Under the pieces are notes generated by a model that was not told where the DNA came from, did not search any database, and saw only the letters and a list, made by a program, of their open reading frames with translations. Of a stretch of 58,529 bases of DNA, positions 44,453 to 53,473 are shown piece by piece. The stretch spans positions 1 to 58,529 of the forward strand of contig JANYDC010000133.1 of the NCBI GenBank assembly GCA_025359965.1. Reading direction: 5' to 3'. Within the stretch, counting starts at the first letter, position 1. Every line of letters starts with the position of its first letter. The DNA comes from Pedosphaera sp. (lineage in GTDB: Bacteria; Verrucomicrobiota; Verrucomicrobiia; Limisphaerales; SXQI01). A program made the position numbers and the translations under genes.

Positions 44453-45751
44453 TCAGGATTCCTTCGCCTGAGGCTCCTTGGTGGTCTTGAACGGATTCCT
44501 TTCGGGAGCTTCGGCGTGCGGAATAGCCCCGAATGCGCCTCGCAACATCCAGTTTAGAGCGGGCACGCGGTGTCGCAACCAGACAGACATGGGTTCGGGT
44601 TTTGCGCCGAGTGCCGCCTTGGGTTCGAGAGCGGTGCGTCCCAGCGAAAGACGTTTGCAACCCCAATTGATTGCGTCCGCCACGGTTGCGTGGAGAAGTC
44701 GAAGGTAGATGGGCAGTCCTTCCGCAGCGGCCGCACGATCAAAACCGATATAGTATGCAATAGCGGTGTCACCGTCGCGGAAAGTGGTCACGAATCCGCA
44801 AATCTCCGTCCCGCGTTTAACCACGGTGCAGCGAAAATCATCACCAGCCACGCGGGCCAACTCGGGGATATAGGATGCAGGGAGAGTGACAAGACGAACG
44901 GCTGCGTTGTTGTGGATGGCGAGATAAAGTTCGTGAAGGCGAGGCGCATGAGCGTCAAGATCGCGCAGCGGTTCCACTACACATCCTGCTGCGGCAAGCT
45001 TTTTGCCATGATCCTTCGCGTTGCGACGGTACTTGGCGTCCAAGGCAGCAAGATAATCCTCGTAGTTCCGCCAGGCGGGATCGATTTCTAACACCATGTT
45101 CGGTTCCGTCTCCATGGGGCGATAGCTGAAACGGTGCAATGCGTCGGCACCAGTCTGTTGGGCTGTCAGATCCTTCACCATCACCAGATTGGTTTCACCT
45201 GTCAGTCTCTCCGCCCGTCGGATTCGATAGAGGGCCTCGGCAACCCCCGGCCACAACAGCGCCGGATCTTCATCTGGAGCAAAGGCTATGCCGTGAAATC
45301 CCCACGCCAGCAGATTGCCCGCGATGAGCATTCGCTCGCTCAATCGAGCCTGCGTTTTTTTGGCGGCGGGAGCCAGGACCCGTCGAAGCATTTTTGCCGG
45401 GCCACCGGTTTCAGCATCCGTATGCTCTTTGCTCAACCGGTCTCCGGTCACAGTAACAATCTGCGCCGCCAGAGCTGCCACCGGTTTGTCATCCCGAAAA
45501 ATCATGGCGTAACGCGGCTCGATATTTTCGGGCCCGTGATCCTCAATAACTTGGAGCACACCACGCCGCAAGAAAACGCTGTTGCCTGACGTAATGGAAT
45601 CCCACCGACCGGCATCGAGGTATTTCACGCTGTCGGCAAAAGCGAAGCCAAAGCCGCTGGGCCGATGACGAAGCTGGTGGCGCTCGTGGAGATTGCCAAG
45701 AGATGAACGTAGCTTTTTGAAAGGATTTCTGGAGTTCTTGGTGTCTTGCAT
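44453..45751 (-). CDS. GNAT / FemAB-like N-acyltransferase
   Basis: A 432-residue cytoplasmic protein of the FemAB-like GNAT group (two tandem acyltransferase folds). The C-terminal fold is clearest: LEIDPAWRNYEDYLAAL, KYRRNAKDH, AVVLVTLP-like substrate helix, CTVVKRGTEICGFVTTF and YYIGFDRAAAAEGLPIYLRLLHA near 330-360, then LSLGRTALEPKAALGA. Such enzymes add amino-acyl groups in cell-wall or peptide modification. Substrate unknown. It is divergent from the small lipoprotein gene and convergent with the beta-helix gene. Confidence 0.78.
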   Translation of the reverse strand: MQDTKNSRNPFKKLRSSLGNLHERHQLRHRPSGFGFAFADSVKYLDAGRWDSITSGNSVFLRRGVLQVIEDHGPENIEPRYAMIFRDDKPVAALAAQIVTVTGDRLSKEHTDAETGGPAKMLRRVLAPAAKKTQARLSERMLIAGNLLAWGFHGIAFAPDEDPALLWPGVAEALYRIRRAERLTGETNLVMVKDLTAQQTGADALHRFSYRPMETEPNMVLEIDPAWRNYEDYLAALDAKYRRNAKDHGKKLAAAGCVVEPLRDLDAHAPRLHELYLAIHNNAAVRLVTLPASYIPELARVAGDDFRCTVVKRGTEICGFVTTFRDGDTAIAYYIGFDRAAAAEGLPIYLRLLHATVADAINWGCKRLSLGRTALEPKAALGAKPEPMSVWLRHRVPALNWMLRGAFGAIPHAEAPERNPFKTTKEPQAKES

Positions 45752-46029
45752 ATCAGTCAGTCATTTACCTCATCTGTCGCCGGACGATGCCGAGAACCTC
45801 GGCAGGTTGGCCCAAGTTCATGAAGGAGGCAATGATGATGATTCTCCCGCATCCGAAAACGTTCCTGTTTTGCCGGGTCGTCAGTGCATTGAGTTGACTA
45901 GGAATTATTTGGCGTGTCATTGATATTGCCCCTGTGGTTGTGATGGATGATCTTTTTTATATTGAACATACCCACTGGGTCGCACATCAAAGTTGGGCAG
46001 CATTCCACCCTGTCAGAATTCGACACACT
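45752..46029. other. spacer between divergent genes
   Basis: About 280 bases holding the promoters of the GNAT gene and the lipoprotein gene. A short plus-strand frame with AAGGAGG before ATGATGATG (about 45828-45840) would encode some 21 residues; I see no further support for it. Confidence 0.35.
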
Positions 46030-46485
46030 ATGAAGAAAGTCCCAAATGGCCGTTTCTTGTTGGGCGCATTGGCGTTGTCCTTGGCGGCCTTGTTCACCGG
46101 TTGTGTAAGCAGGCCTATGCCAATCGCTGCCGAACTGCAACCTCTCCAGGGAAAATGGGAGGGAGCCATGGTCGGGGACAATCGGCACGAGATGATCACC
46201 GTTACCATCACCGGCAATTCGTTCCACTTTCACCGGGACACTAATTTTTGGTTTGATACGACCATTACACTGCCTCCAGGCACAGACCCGCAGCAATTGC
46301 ACGCCACAATCAAAGACAGTGCGCCATCTCAAAGTAGTTCCAACGGCAAAGTGGTTGTCAGCATTTTCAAAATTGAGGGAGGAACACTGACTTTGGCCTA
46401 TGGCGGCGAAGAAACACTGAAAAGCTTTGAAGCAAACGGGAATGCAGGGATGACTCGGTACGACCTTCGGAAGGTTCTACCTTAA
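46030..46485 (+). CDS. small lipoprotein, lipocalin-like (TIGR03067-like)
   Basis: 151 residues from ATG 46030. A lipoprotein signal peptide ends at the lipobox LFTGC (FTGCVSR). The mature part starts LQPLQGKWEGAM and is beta-rich with a GTLTLAYGGEE strand near the end, the pattern of TIGR03067 domains common in Planctomycetes and Verrucomicrobia (small beta-barrel, function unknown). The frame continues upstream to 45934, but the lipoprotein signal argues for 46030. Confidence 0.7.
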   Translation: MKKVPNGRFLLGALALSLAALFTGCVSRPMPIAAELQPLQGKWEGAMVGDNRHEMITVTITGNSFHFHRDTNFWFDTTITLPPGTDPQQLHATIKDSAPSQSSSNGKVVVSIFKIEGGTLTLAYGGEETLKSFEANGNAGMTRYDLRKVLP

Positions 46486-46571
46486 CAGAAGCGGGCCGAA
46501 CTTCTCCCATTCAAATGAATCCGAAACGACGAGCCGTGCGCTTCATCAAAACGCCCTGTGTCTTTGAGAGG

Positions 46572-46994
46572 TTATTTTGTTACTTTGGAGTACTCGTCCA
46601 AGGATGGCTTCTCGTTGTCACGCTCCTTGTCGAGGTTTCCAGCCAAAATCAATTTGCCGTCTCGGAATGTGTATACGCTGACGCGGTCGTCGTTGGTATC
46701 GTTCAAGTCTGAGGCCGATCCACCTGCTTTAATGTTCATCAGTTTGGCGAGTTTGACGCCGCCCGCCTCCTTGAGTTCCAAGCTGCCTTCGGCAACCAAG
46801 ATGGTGTTGCCCTCGCTGCTTACCAGCTTGAATTTGAATGCGTTCTTGGTGAATTCCAGAAACTGCGTGAACGTGCCTTGATCGCTGGTTTTCTTGACGC
46901 TCCATTTGCCTTGAAACTGGGCAAGGTCATCAGCGCTGGCGGAGAAGGTGGCACAAGCTAAAATTAGAATGAGGGCGGATAAAATTCGTTTCAT
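46572..46994 (-). CDS. small exported TIGR03067-like protein
   Basis: A 140-residue protein with a clean signal peptide (ILSALILILACATFSASA). The mature chain begins DDLAQFQGKWSVKKTSD and runs as about eight beta strands to YTFRDGKLILAGNL, again the small lipocalin-like TIGR03067 pattern. It is convergent with the lipoprotein gene whose product has the same opening 'QGKW' motif, so the two are probably relatives. Function unknown. Confidence 0.7.
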   Translation of the reverse strand: MKRILSALILILACATFSASADDLAQFQGKWSVKKTSDQGTFTQFLEFTKNAFKFKLVSSEGNTILVAEGSLELKEAGGVKLAKLMNIKAGGSASDLNDTNDDRVSVYTFRDGKLILAGNLDKERDNEKPSLDEYSKVTK

Positions 46995-47139
46995 TGGGAT
47001 AATTGGTTCGTGATGTATGGGTAGCCCTGAGGCATCCTGTTGACAAGCCGAAACTGAGGATTCTTGGCAAAGGCTTTGAATTCAGATGTTGTCGTCGCGC
47101 AGTTGCTTTTCTCCGATTGGCCGATAGGTTTTGGGACTG

Positions 47140-48096
47140 ATGAAACCAGCGGCTAAAACAGCCATTTTGCACTCGCCGGATTTCGCTTTGCACCTGACTG
47201 GGGTCGGGCACCCGGAGACGCCTCGCCGTGTTACGCGTGTGATCGAAGTGTTGAAGGCGTCTTCGTTCGTCGATCGCCTGGATTTGCTCTCACCGAGAGT
47301 GGCTACGCAGTCGGAATTGGCGAGGGTTCATTCAAAGGCCTATTTGGCAACGGCCAAGGCTGATGTGGAAAGCGGCGCTTCAGACCTTTCCACTGGAGAC
47401 ACTCAAATTTCTGCCGACTCGTGGAGGGTGGCGACGCTGGCGGCGGGAGCAGGCATGGAGGCAGTGGACCGGGTGGTGGCTGGCACGGCGCGCAATGCGT
47501 TTTGTGTGGTGCGTCCGCCAGGGCATCATGCGACGCCGGTGCGCGGAATGGGCTTTTGCTTGTTCAATAATATCGCTTTGGCGGCAAGGCATGCGCAACA
47601 AAAGCACGGGATCGGTAAAGTATTGATCGCGGATTGGGATGTCCACCATGGGAACGGAACACAGGATGTTTTTTATGAGGATGGTTCAGTGCTTTTTTTT
47701 GACACGCACCAGCATCCGCTTTATCCCGGCACGGGTGACGCCACTGAACAAGGCTCGGGCAAGGGGCTTGGGCTGATCATGAACAATCCTTTTCCATCGG
47801 GGTCAGGAAAGGAAATCGTGGCAGCCTTCCGCAACCGGTTGGTGGACGCAGCCAATCGATTCAAGCCTGATTTGGTGCTGGTTTCGGCTGGGTTTGATTC
47901 GCGGATGGGCGATCCACTGGGTGGCTTCAAACTGACGGATGAAGATTTTGCGGAGTTAACGCGAATTGTCATGGCGATTGCGGCGTCCCATTGTGGTGGG
48001 CGGTTGGTGTCGCTGTTGGAGGGGGGTTACAATATTGAGGGTCTCGCGTTGGCGGCGTCGGAGCATGTGCGGGTTTTGAGCGGGGATATCCCTTAG
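47140..48096 (+). CDS. histone deacetylase family enzyme
   Basis: About 318 residues of the class II deacetylase / acetylpolyamine amidohydrolase fold. Visible are HLTGVGHPETPRRV at the N-terminus, VRPPGHHAT (active-site histidines), GFCLFNNIA, IADWDVHHGNGTQDVF with zinc-binding Asp and His, LVSAGFDSRMGDPLGG with the second Asp, and SLLEGGYN. Bacterial members remove acetyl groups from polyamines, acetoin-related compounds or proteins; substrate unknown. Its stop is 18 bases before the polX ATG. Confidence 0.9.
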   Translation: MKPAAKTAILHSPDFALHLTGVGHPETPRRVTRVIEVLKASSFVDRLDLLSPRVATQSELARVHSKAYLATAKADVESGASDLSTGDTQISADSWRVATLAAGAGMEAVDRVVAGTARNAFCVVRPPGHHATPVRGMGFCLFNNIALAARHAQQKHGIGKVLIADWDVHHGNGTQDVFYEDGSVLFFDTHQHPLYPGTGDATEQGSGKGLGLIMNNPFPSGSGKEIVAAFRNRLVDAANRFKPDLVLVSAGFDSRMGDPLGGFKLTDEDFAELTRIVMAIAASHCGGRLVSLLEGGYNIEGLALAASEHVRVLSGDIP

Positions 48097-48114
48097 GTGG
48101 GGAAGGAATGTGTA

Positions 48115-49869
48115 ATGGATAAAGATCAGGTGGCGGACATTTTGTTGGAGATTGGGGTGCTACTCGAACTGAAGGGCGAGAACCCTTTCAAGACGCGCGC
48201 GTATCAGAACGGAGCGCGCGCCCTCGAGGCCCTGAGCGAGCCGCTGGAAAAAATCGTGGCTGAGGATAGGCTCAAGGGCACTCCTGGCATTGGCGATGCG
48301 TTGCTGCAAAAGATCACAGAATTGGTAACGACCGGGCGATTGGCCTATTATGAGGAATTGAAGGCTTCTCTGCCAGCCGGGCTGATGGAAATGCTGGAGG
48401 TGCCTGGACTGGGACCAAAGAAGGCCAAAGTTCTCTTCGAAAAACTGAAAGTGGCGTCGATTGCCGAATTGAAAACGGCATGCGAGGCGGGGCTTGTTGC
48501 GGAACTGGCAGGATTTGGGGAAAAAACCCAGGCCAAGCTGCTTGAGGGGATCAAGTTCAAAGAACAGTACGCAACCCGCCATCATCTTGGCCGTGCCGTG
48601 ATTGTGGCGGAGGGGATCATAGAAGCATTGCGTGAGCACCCATCAGTAACACGGTGCAGCACAGCCGGCAGCTTGCGCCGCTCCAAGGAAGTCATTGGAG
48701 ATATTGATTTTGTGGTTTCAAGCAAGGAACCCGCTGAGGTCATCGAATACTTCGTCAGGCAGCCCTCCGTGCTCAACGTCATTGCCCAGGGCGGGACCAA
48801 AGCAAGCGTCATTGTGCAGGGCGGCATTCAGGCGGATCTACGCGTGGTGACCGACCAGGAATACCCTTTCGCCCTCGCCTATTTCACCGGCAGCAAAGAA
48901 CACAACATCGTGATGCGCCAGCGAGCCATTGCGCGTGGACTGCGCCTCAACGAATACGGCCTTTTCCGGGCCAGCGAGGAAACACGCGACCCCACCCTGC
49001 GCGAGGCCTGTCAGGATGAGGCTGCCATCTACGAACGGCTCGGCCTCACTTACGTTCCGCCGGAATTGCGAGAGGACCACGGAGAGTTTGTCGCCGCCGA
49101 AAAAGGCGAATTGCCGCGCCTGCTGGAGTGGACCGATTTGAGAGGTTCTTTGCACAACCATTCCAATTGGAGTGATGGACGGCAGACTCTGGATGAGATT
49201 GCGGTTACGATGATGGATCTGGGATTGGATTATTGGGCGGTGACCGATCATTCCAAGTCCTCCTTTCAGGCCCATGGATTGTCACCCGAACGCGTGATCG
49301 AACAACTCGCCGCCGTGGCCGAGATTAATAAGCGTCTGGCCGGCGAAGGCGAGGAATTTCGCCTCCTGACTGGGAGTGAAGTGGACATCCTCACGGAGGG
49401 TGAATTGGATTTTGATGACGATTTGCTGGCCAAGCTTGATGTGGTGGTGGCGAGTATTCACCAAGGGTTCACAGCTTCTGAGGCCGAAACTACTCGACGG
49501 CTGATTCGTGCCGCGGAGAATCGATACGTCCACATGCTAGGGCACCTTACAGGTCGTCTTCTGTTGGAGCGCGAGCCATACAAGGTAAACCAGCACGCGG
49601 TGATAGATGCGTGCGCGGCCACAGGAACCTGGATTGAGCTGAATGCCAGCCCCTACCGTTTTGATATGGATTGGCGTTTATGGCAGTACGCCAAGGAAAA
49701 AGGCGTCAAATGCGTGGTCAATTGCGATGCGCACCGAGCCGAGCACGCCGGCTTTTTAAAGCTGGGTGCCGGGATTGCCCGCAAAGGCTGGCTCACGAAA
49801 CAGGATGTGGTGAACACCATGGGTCTTCCCGCATTGCGCAAGGCCCTTGCGGCCAAGCGTTCGAACTAG
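48115..49869 (+). CDS. polX: DNA polymerase X family with PHP domain
   Basis: About 584 residues with the standard bacterial PolX order: HhH domain (about 1-150, VPGLGPKKAKVLFEKL), nucleotidyltransferase core (about 180-300; TAGSLRRSKEVIGDIDFVVSS gives the GS and DxD metal site), thumb, and a C-terminal PHP exonuclease (about 340-570) starting LHNHSNWSDGR, with HGLSPER, SEVDIL, VASIHQGF, and NCDAHRAEH. It fills gaps in base-excision repair and can trim 3' ends. ATG 48115 follows GGAAGGAA; a GTG at 48097 is in frame. It probably forms an operon with the deacetylase gene. Confidence 0.92.
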   Translation: MDKDQVADILLEIGVLLELKGENPFKTRAYQNGARALEALSEPLEKIVAEDRLKGTPGIGDALLQKITELVTTGRLAYYEELKASLPAGLMEMLEVPGLGPKKAKVLFEKLKVASIAELKTACEAGLVAELAGFGEKTQAKLLEGIKFKEQYATRHHLGRAVIVAEGIIEALREHPSVTRCSTAGSLRRSKEVIGDIDFVVSSKEPAEVIEYFVRQPSVLNVIAQGGTKASVIVQGGIQADLRVVTDQEYPFALAYFTGSKEHNIVMRQRAIARGLRLNEYGLFRASEETRDPTLREACQDEAAIYERLGLTYVPPELREDHGEFVAAEKGELPRLLEWTDLRGSLHNHSNWSDGRQTLDEIAVTMMDLGLDYWAVTDHSKSSFQAHGLSPERVIEQLAAVAEINKRLAGEGEEFRLLTGSEVDILTEGELDFDDDLLAKLDVVVASIHQGFTASEAETTRRLIRAAENRYVHMLGHLTGRLLLEREPYKVNQHAVIDACAATGTWIELNASPYRFDMDWRLWQYAKEKGVKCVVNCDAHRAEHAGFLKLGAGIARKGWLTKQDVVNTMGLPALRKALAAKRSN

Positions 49870-49885
49870 GTTGCAACAGCTGGTT

Positions 49886-50689
49886 CTACCGGGCTTTTAA
49901 AACCATCTGGCGAAAGTCGCCAAGACCTTTGTACACGGCCACGGCCTCGGGCATGGTTCTTAACGCACGCTCGAATCGCCCTCGCAATTGGTTGTCTTCC
50001 ATCAATCGGCTCAGTGGTTGATTGAGAATTCGGATGCCGAATAAAAGTCCCCCCGTTTCAGGCAGCGGTGTGAGCGATTGCATTTCCAACCGAAGGCAAA
50101 TCTGGCCTTTGGGAGTGTCTGGAGTCAAGCGTTGAGGCTTCAAGTTGGGGTGCATGGAGAGCTGATCAGTTGCCGACAATCCCCAATTAAGCCTTTCCCA
50201 AGAATACCCCGGCTTGAGACCTGCGATGAATTTGTTGATGCGTTCGCCCAACGAGGAATTAAGCCCGGGCACTATGTCGTGGATTTCCTCCAGCCCTTTG
50301 CCGAGCTTTTCCGGCAGGCTCCAGCCACTGGGGAAGCAGACGACACCGGCGGAGACCAGCCACCTTCCTTCCTCTGGGCGCAGCATCACCAAATCAGCGT
50401 CCATGACGGTTCCCATTTGATGAAGCATTTCCTTTGCGGATGGATCTTCGGAGAGTGCCAGCCCTGTTGAAGTGAGCAGTGTACAGGCCTCCCTCAAAAC
50501 AAGTGGGGACTGATCGTCGAAGGCCGCAATCCAATCCGGATGCTCGCGGAGCAGGGCCGCCCTGTGTTCCAGAACCTTGGGTTCCGCAGGACGTGCATAG
50601 AATGAGGCGAGCGATTCGCGTTTGAACTTGAAATGAAAGCCATAGTCCTCGTCCGGGAAAAGGTCATCCCAACTCCAAGGGGCGATCAT
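49886..50689 (-). CDS. haem-dependent oxidative N-demethylase-like protein (DUF3445)
   Basis: 267 residues from ATG 50689, which overlaps the TGA of the lactonase-like gene (ATGA). I recognise the DUF3445 / haem-dependent oxidative N-demethylase family from WLVSAGVVCFPSGWSLPEKLGKGLEEIHDIVPG and the later FIAGLKPGYSWERLNWGLS block. Its best-known relative is the catalytic subunit of dimethylamine monooxygenase, which uses haem and oxygen to remove a methyl group. Histidine ligands are not assignable by eye. Soluble. Coupling suggests it works on the same compound as the upstream gene product, which is inference. Confidence 0.75.
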   Translation of the reverse strand: MIAPWSWDDLFPDEDYGFHFKFKRESLASFYARPAEPKVLEHRAALLREHPDWIAAFDDQSPLVLREACTLLTSTGLALSEDPSAKEMLHQMGTVMDADLVMLRPEEGRWLVSAGVVCFPSGWSLPEKLGKGLEEIHDIVPGLNSSLGERINKFIAGLKPGYSWERLNWGLSATDQLSMHPNLKPQRLTPDTPKGQICLRLEMQSLTPLPETGGLLFGIRILNQPLSRLMEDNQLRGRFERALRTMPEAVAVYKGLGDFRQMVLKAR

Positions 50690-52644
50690 GGCTGCAAACG
50701 CGTCACTGAAGTCGGAGGCAATTCCACGGTGTTTCCCGAGCCCGTCTCCCAAGTTTCACTGCGGTAGGCTTCAGGCGTGTTGGCCGCCCGCATGAAGGTT
50801 GCAGCTGACAGAATGCGACGGCGGTTCCAAACGAAATCCGTGGGCAGATTCACGATTAAGGTTTGGGCAGAGAAATTGGCCAGCCACAAAATAACCTTAC
50901 CCTGATGGCGAACCGCGAGAACTTCGACGGTCAGAGGGCAATCGCTGCGCGCACTCAAATATTCGCCAGTGGTTACTTCACCCATATCTGCGAGGATATG
51001 GTACAGCGGAAACGCCATACCGGGAAAGCTGGGGAATTGAGCTGGGTTCTGTGATCCAGAAGTGCGCTCAATGACTCCAGACCAACCTGTGGTCTGATAG
51101 AAGGTTGCGGAGGACGTCCCGCTTTCGGCCAGGTATTTAATGCTCCCCAACGTCCAGCAGGCCCCGAAGAGGGAGAGTTGCCTGGCGTCTGCGGTGGCGG
51201 GCCATTCCCCGCGTTGGGAGGTCTCCGACGCGGTGGCGACAGGATTGAATCGGGGTTTGAACGTGATGGGCGAAATATGGATGCGCCCGCCGCCGGCGAA
51301 TCCCCGTGCCGAATCAACCTGCTCCCGCTGGGCCTCCAGAGTTTCGATCAGTGACTGATTATCGAAGGCGTGAACCTGTGGGTTGATGCTGAAACAAAGC
51401 CCGTTCAGTCCTTCAATTGCCGGTCGGTTACGGTTCAGCTCGGCAAAGTTTGCGTTTGCGCCAGAGGCAAACTCCGCTTCGGGCGTGGCGATCGAAAGTA
51501 TCTGCCGGGCCATGCGGAACCAGTTGGTGCCGGTACTTTTCTCATTGATATGGTAAACCAACCATCGTTTCACCGGGATTTTTCGATTTTTTACCAGATC
51601 AGAGAGGCTGTGCAACTCCGTCTCAGCCTGTGGCGAGAGATGAACGGCAACCTCCAGCCCGCAGCGTAAAGCATCCGCCTGGGTGGTGGCCATCTGCAAC
51701 CTTCCCAGCCAACCTGCATCGTCAAAGCGCAGATCCAACCGCAGATGTGCCGGCTTGATTACGGAGAGCAGCTCAAGCTCCCGGATGGTGGTGGGTTCCT
51801 GGTGGGCGGCCATGCCGAGGCCGATTTGCGGCAGCGGCCGTGCGGATGAGGGATCGTAGATGATCTGGACTTGTTTTGCAGGCGAGGCGGTTGTCCGGCT
51901 GGAAAGAATCGGACGTCCTTGCGCATCCACCAGCCGCAGCTTAATTTCCTGAAAAAACTTGGTTCCCACCGGCACTTCAACAGGGAAGGGGAGTCGTAAC
52001 GGAGTAGGAAAAGTCTTAAAGCTGGCATCGCTCCAGTTCCTTTGGTCCTCCATTTCAAAGGTCTCTCCGTCATACTCGATTTCAGCCCAGATCCCTGGCT
52101 CCACCTCGTGGCTGAAAGTCTGGATTTCCTTGAACGGGGCCGTGGGAAGAATTGTTGTTGGAAAGAATCCTTCGCTGACTGTGCCGAGCGCATGCTGAAC
52201 TTTCGCAAGGGCTCCGGCGCATTCGTGCATTGGATGCAGGACGCACAAACCAATTCGGTTTCTCAGGAAAGTTGAGCGGGCTACTCCGCTGAAAGCAAAT
52301 CGGATGCTGCCATCGGCGGCACCGGCAATATCCGCATGCCACAGAAAATCGATCTCTTTCTGCCGATGTTCCGAGGTGTACCGGATGCTGAACGAATCTG
52401 AGGATTCTTTGATGGCCAGATTGCTGAGCACGCCCGGCACGGTTCCCCAATTTCGATCCCGCACCGAGCCGTAAATGCGACGCACCACCTCACGTCCGCC
52501 CAGGCGAATGTACCGCAGATCACCACCGTCGAGGATTACTTCGAGTGGGCCGGCATGCAGCCGCCTTACTTCAGGCGGAGCGATGGGCACCCCATGCTGC
52601 AACAGCGGATGAAGTGGTGATGCGGTATTCAGCGGCTCTTCCAT
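50686..52644 (-). CDS. D-apionate lactonase-like protein
   Basis: A 652-residue cytoplasmic protein. The N-terminal region (about 20-260) matches the ApnL family: RRLHAGPLEVILDGGDLRYIRLGG, VRDRNWGTVPG, FRNRIGLCVLHPM-type and EMEDQRNWSDASFKT, then a TIM-barrel-like middle (about 280-520, RLDLRFDDAGW, LVYHINEKS, GLCFSINPQVHAFDN), and a beta C-terminal domain. ApnL opens apiono-lactone in the catabolism of the plant branched sugar apiose, so a plant-polysaccharide role is plausible. No other apionate genes (apnA, apnO, isomerase, decarboxylase) are in view, and the substrate may differ. Confidence 0.75.
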   Translation of the reverse strand: MEEPLNTASPLHPLLQHGVPIAPPEVRRLHAGPLEVILDGGDLRYIRLGGREVVRRIYGSVRDRNWGTVPGVLSNLAIKESSDSFSIRYTSEHRQKEIDFLWHADIAGAADGSIRFAFSGVARSTFLRNRIGLCVLHPMHECAGALAKVQHALGTVSEGFFPTTILPTAPFKEIQTFSHEVEPGIWAEIEYDGETFEMEDQRNWSDASFKTFPTPLRLPFPVEVPVGTKFFQEIKLRLVDAQGRPILSSRTTASPAKQVQIIYDPSSARPLPQIGLGMAAHQEPTTIRELELLSVIKPAHLRLDLRFDDAGWLGRLQMATTQADALRCGLEVAVHLSPQAETELHSLSDLVKNRKIPVKRWLVYHINEKSTGTNWFRMARQILSIATPEAEFASGANANFAELNRNRPAIEGLNGLCFSINPQVHAFDNQSLIETLEAQREQVDSARGFAGGGRIHISPITFKPRFNPVATASETSQRGEWPATADARQLSLFGACWTLGSIKYLAESGTSSATFYQTTGWSGVIERTSGSQNPAQFPSFPGMAFPLYHILADMGEVTTGEYLSARSDCPLTVEVLAVRHQGKVILWLANFSAQTLIVNLPTDFVWNRRRILSAATFMRAANTPEAYRSETWETGSGNTVELPPTSVTRLQP

Positions 52645-52851
52645 TCCGCTAGAATAGGCGGTGCCGCGAAAATGAAAAGGCTCTCGTCGCTTGCCGGGCG
52701 TTTTAAGCTAGCAAGTTGGCCAAGAATTCACCTTGGCCGAGGGGAATCTGAAGGTCGCATTATTTGTTGGGCATCTTCATAGTTAGCAGACGCATGCAAT
52801 TGCTCAACCCTCAAGAAAAGTGAGCATGGGAGTAGTTGGGGGATAAAAAGG
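52645..52851. other. spacer upstream of the lactonase gene
   Basis: About 200 bases between the lactonase start and the 3' end of tRNA-His. It should contain the lactonase promoter; I see no clear motif or hairpin and no open frame of note. Confidence 0.35.
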
Positions 52852-52927
52852 TGGGGTGGCCAACGGGACTCGAACCCGCAACAACAAGTACCACAAACTT
52901 GGACTCTACCATTGAGCTATGGCCACC
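52852..52927 (-). tRNA. tRNA-His (anticodon GTG)
   Basis: Read on the minus strand, the acceptor arm GTGGCCA (52926-52920) pairs fully with TGGCCAC (52862-52856), a guanine at 52927 supplies the G-1 that marks tRNA-His opposite C73, and CCA is encoded (52854-52852). The D arm carries AGCTCAATGGTAGAG, the anticodon loop is TTGTGGT with GTG, and the T arm has GGGTTCGAGTCCC. Confidence 0.95.
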
Positions 52928-52965
52928 ATACCGAGCGGGAACATTACGCGGCGGTCGGTTCTGCG

Positions 52966-53322
52966 TCAAGTTGGTTCAAAAGCTGGTAGTGGGTCAGTCT
53001 GAAAAAAGTCTTCCACGTATTTGAAAGGGTCTGCTCCTTTCCGGGCGTCGATACTAATCTCTCGAACTTCCTTCCAAGTGCCTTCCTGTGAACCGAATTT
53101 TCCAAAGGACCCTTCGCTAATCGTCAGCACTTGATCTCTGTCATCCCACAAAAATTGGAATCTGTGTTCAAACGATCCTGCGACAACCTTCCACATTCCA
53201 AAAAAGTGAGGGTCGTATTCATGGCCACGAATATGGATTCCGCGAGCATCAAGGTGTTTGGCGAGCAGCAGCATTCGCTCAAAGTGCTTTACGTGATTCG
53301 TTCCCATTTCCTCTTTCTTCAC
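52966..53322 (-). CDS. 118-residue hypothetical protein
   Basis: Soluble protein of about 118 residues from GTG 53322, or 113 from ATG 53307 (MGTNHVKHF) with AAGAGG close upstream. Composition is balanced and codon use looks protein-like: HFERMLLLAKHLDARGIHIRGHEYDPHFFG, RFQFLWDDRDQVLTIS, WKEVREISI. I recognise no family; single small immunity-like or accessory genes of this kind often sit beside tRNAs and mobile remnants. It begins exactly where the transposase remnant on the same strand ends. Confidence 0.55.
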   Translation of the reverse strand: MKKEEMGTNHVKHFERMLLLAKHLDARGIHIRGHEYDPHFFGMWKVVAGSFEHRFQFLWDDRDQVLTISEGSFGKFGSQEGTWKEVREISIDARKGADPFKYVEDFFQTDPLPAFEPT

Positions 53323-53445
53323 GGCAGGAACATTCCCCTATCAACTCGACGATTTCTTCCAAGCTCCAAACGTGATCCGAAACCCCCGCTCCATCGCAGG
53401 CGTAACCCGCAATGTTTGATGGACGCCGGCAAAATTGTAGTAAGA
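53323..53445 (-). pseudogene. C-terminal remnant of an IS1-like transposase, frameshifted
   Basis: On the minus strand the DNA encodes YYNFAGVHQTLRVTPAME from about 53442, then after a one-base shift in a GCGGGGG run near 53387-53392 continues in another frame with GVSDHVWSLEEIVELIGE to about 53330. These two pieces together are the conserved tail of a widespread IS1-type transposase ('HQTLRVTPAMEAG-DHVWSLEE'). Everything upstream of this tail is missing, so it is a decayed fragment. Confidence 0.75.
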
Positions 53446-53473
53446 AAAACGATTCCAATTTCAAACTGACTCA

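Noticed and set aside
45693..45923. 76-residue frame on the plus strand
   Set aside because: Half of it is antisense to the GNAT gene; no domain; kept only as a remark on the spacer.
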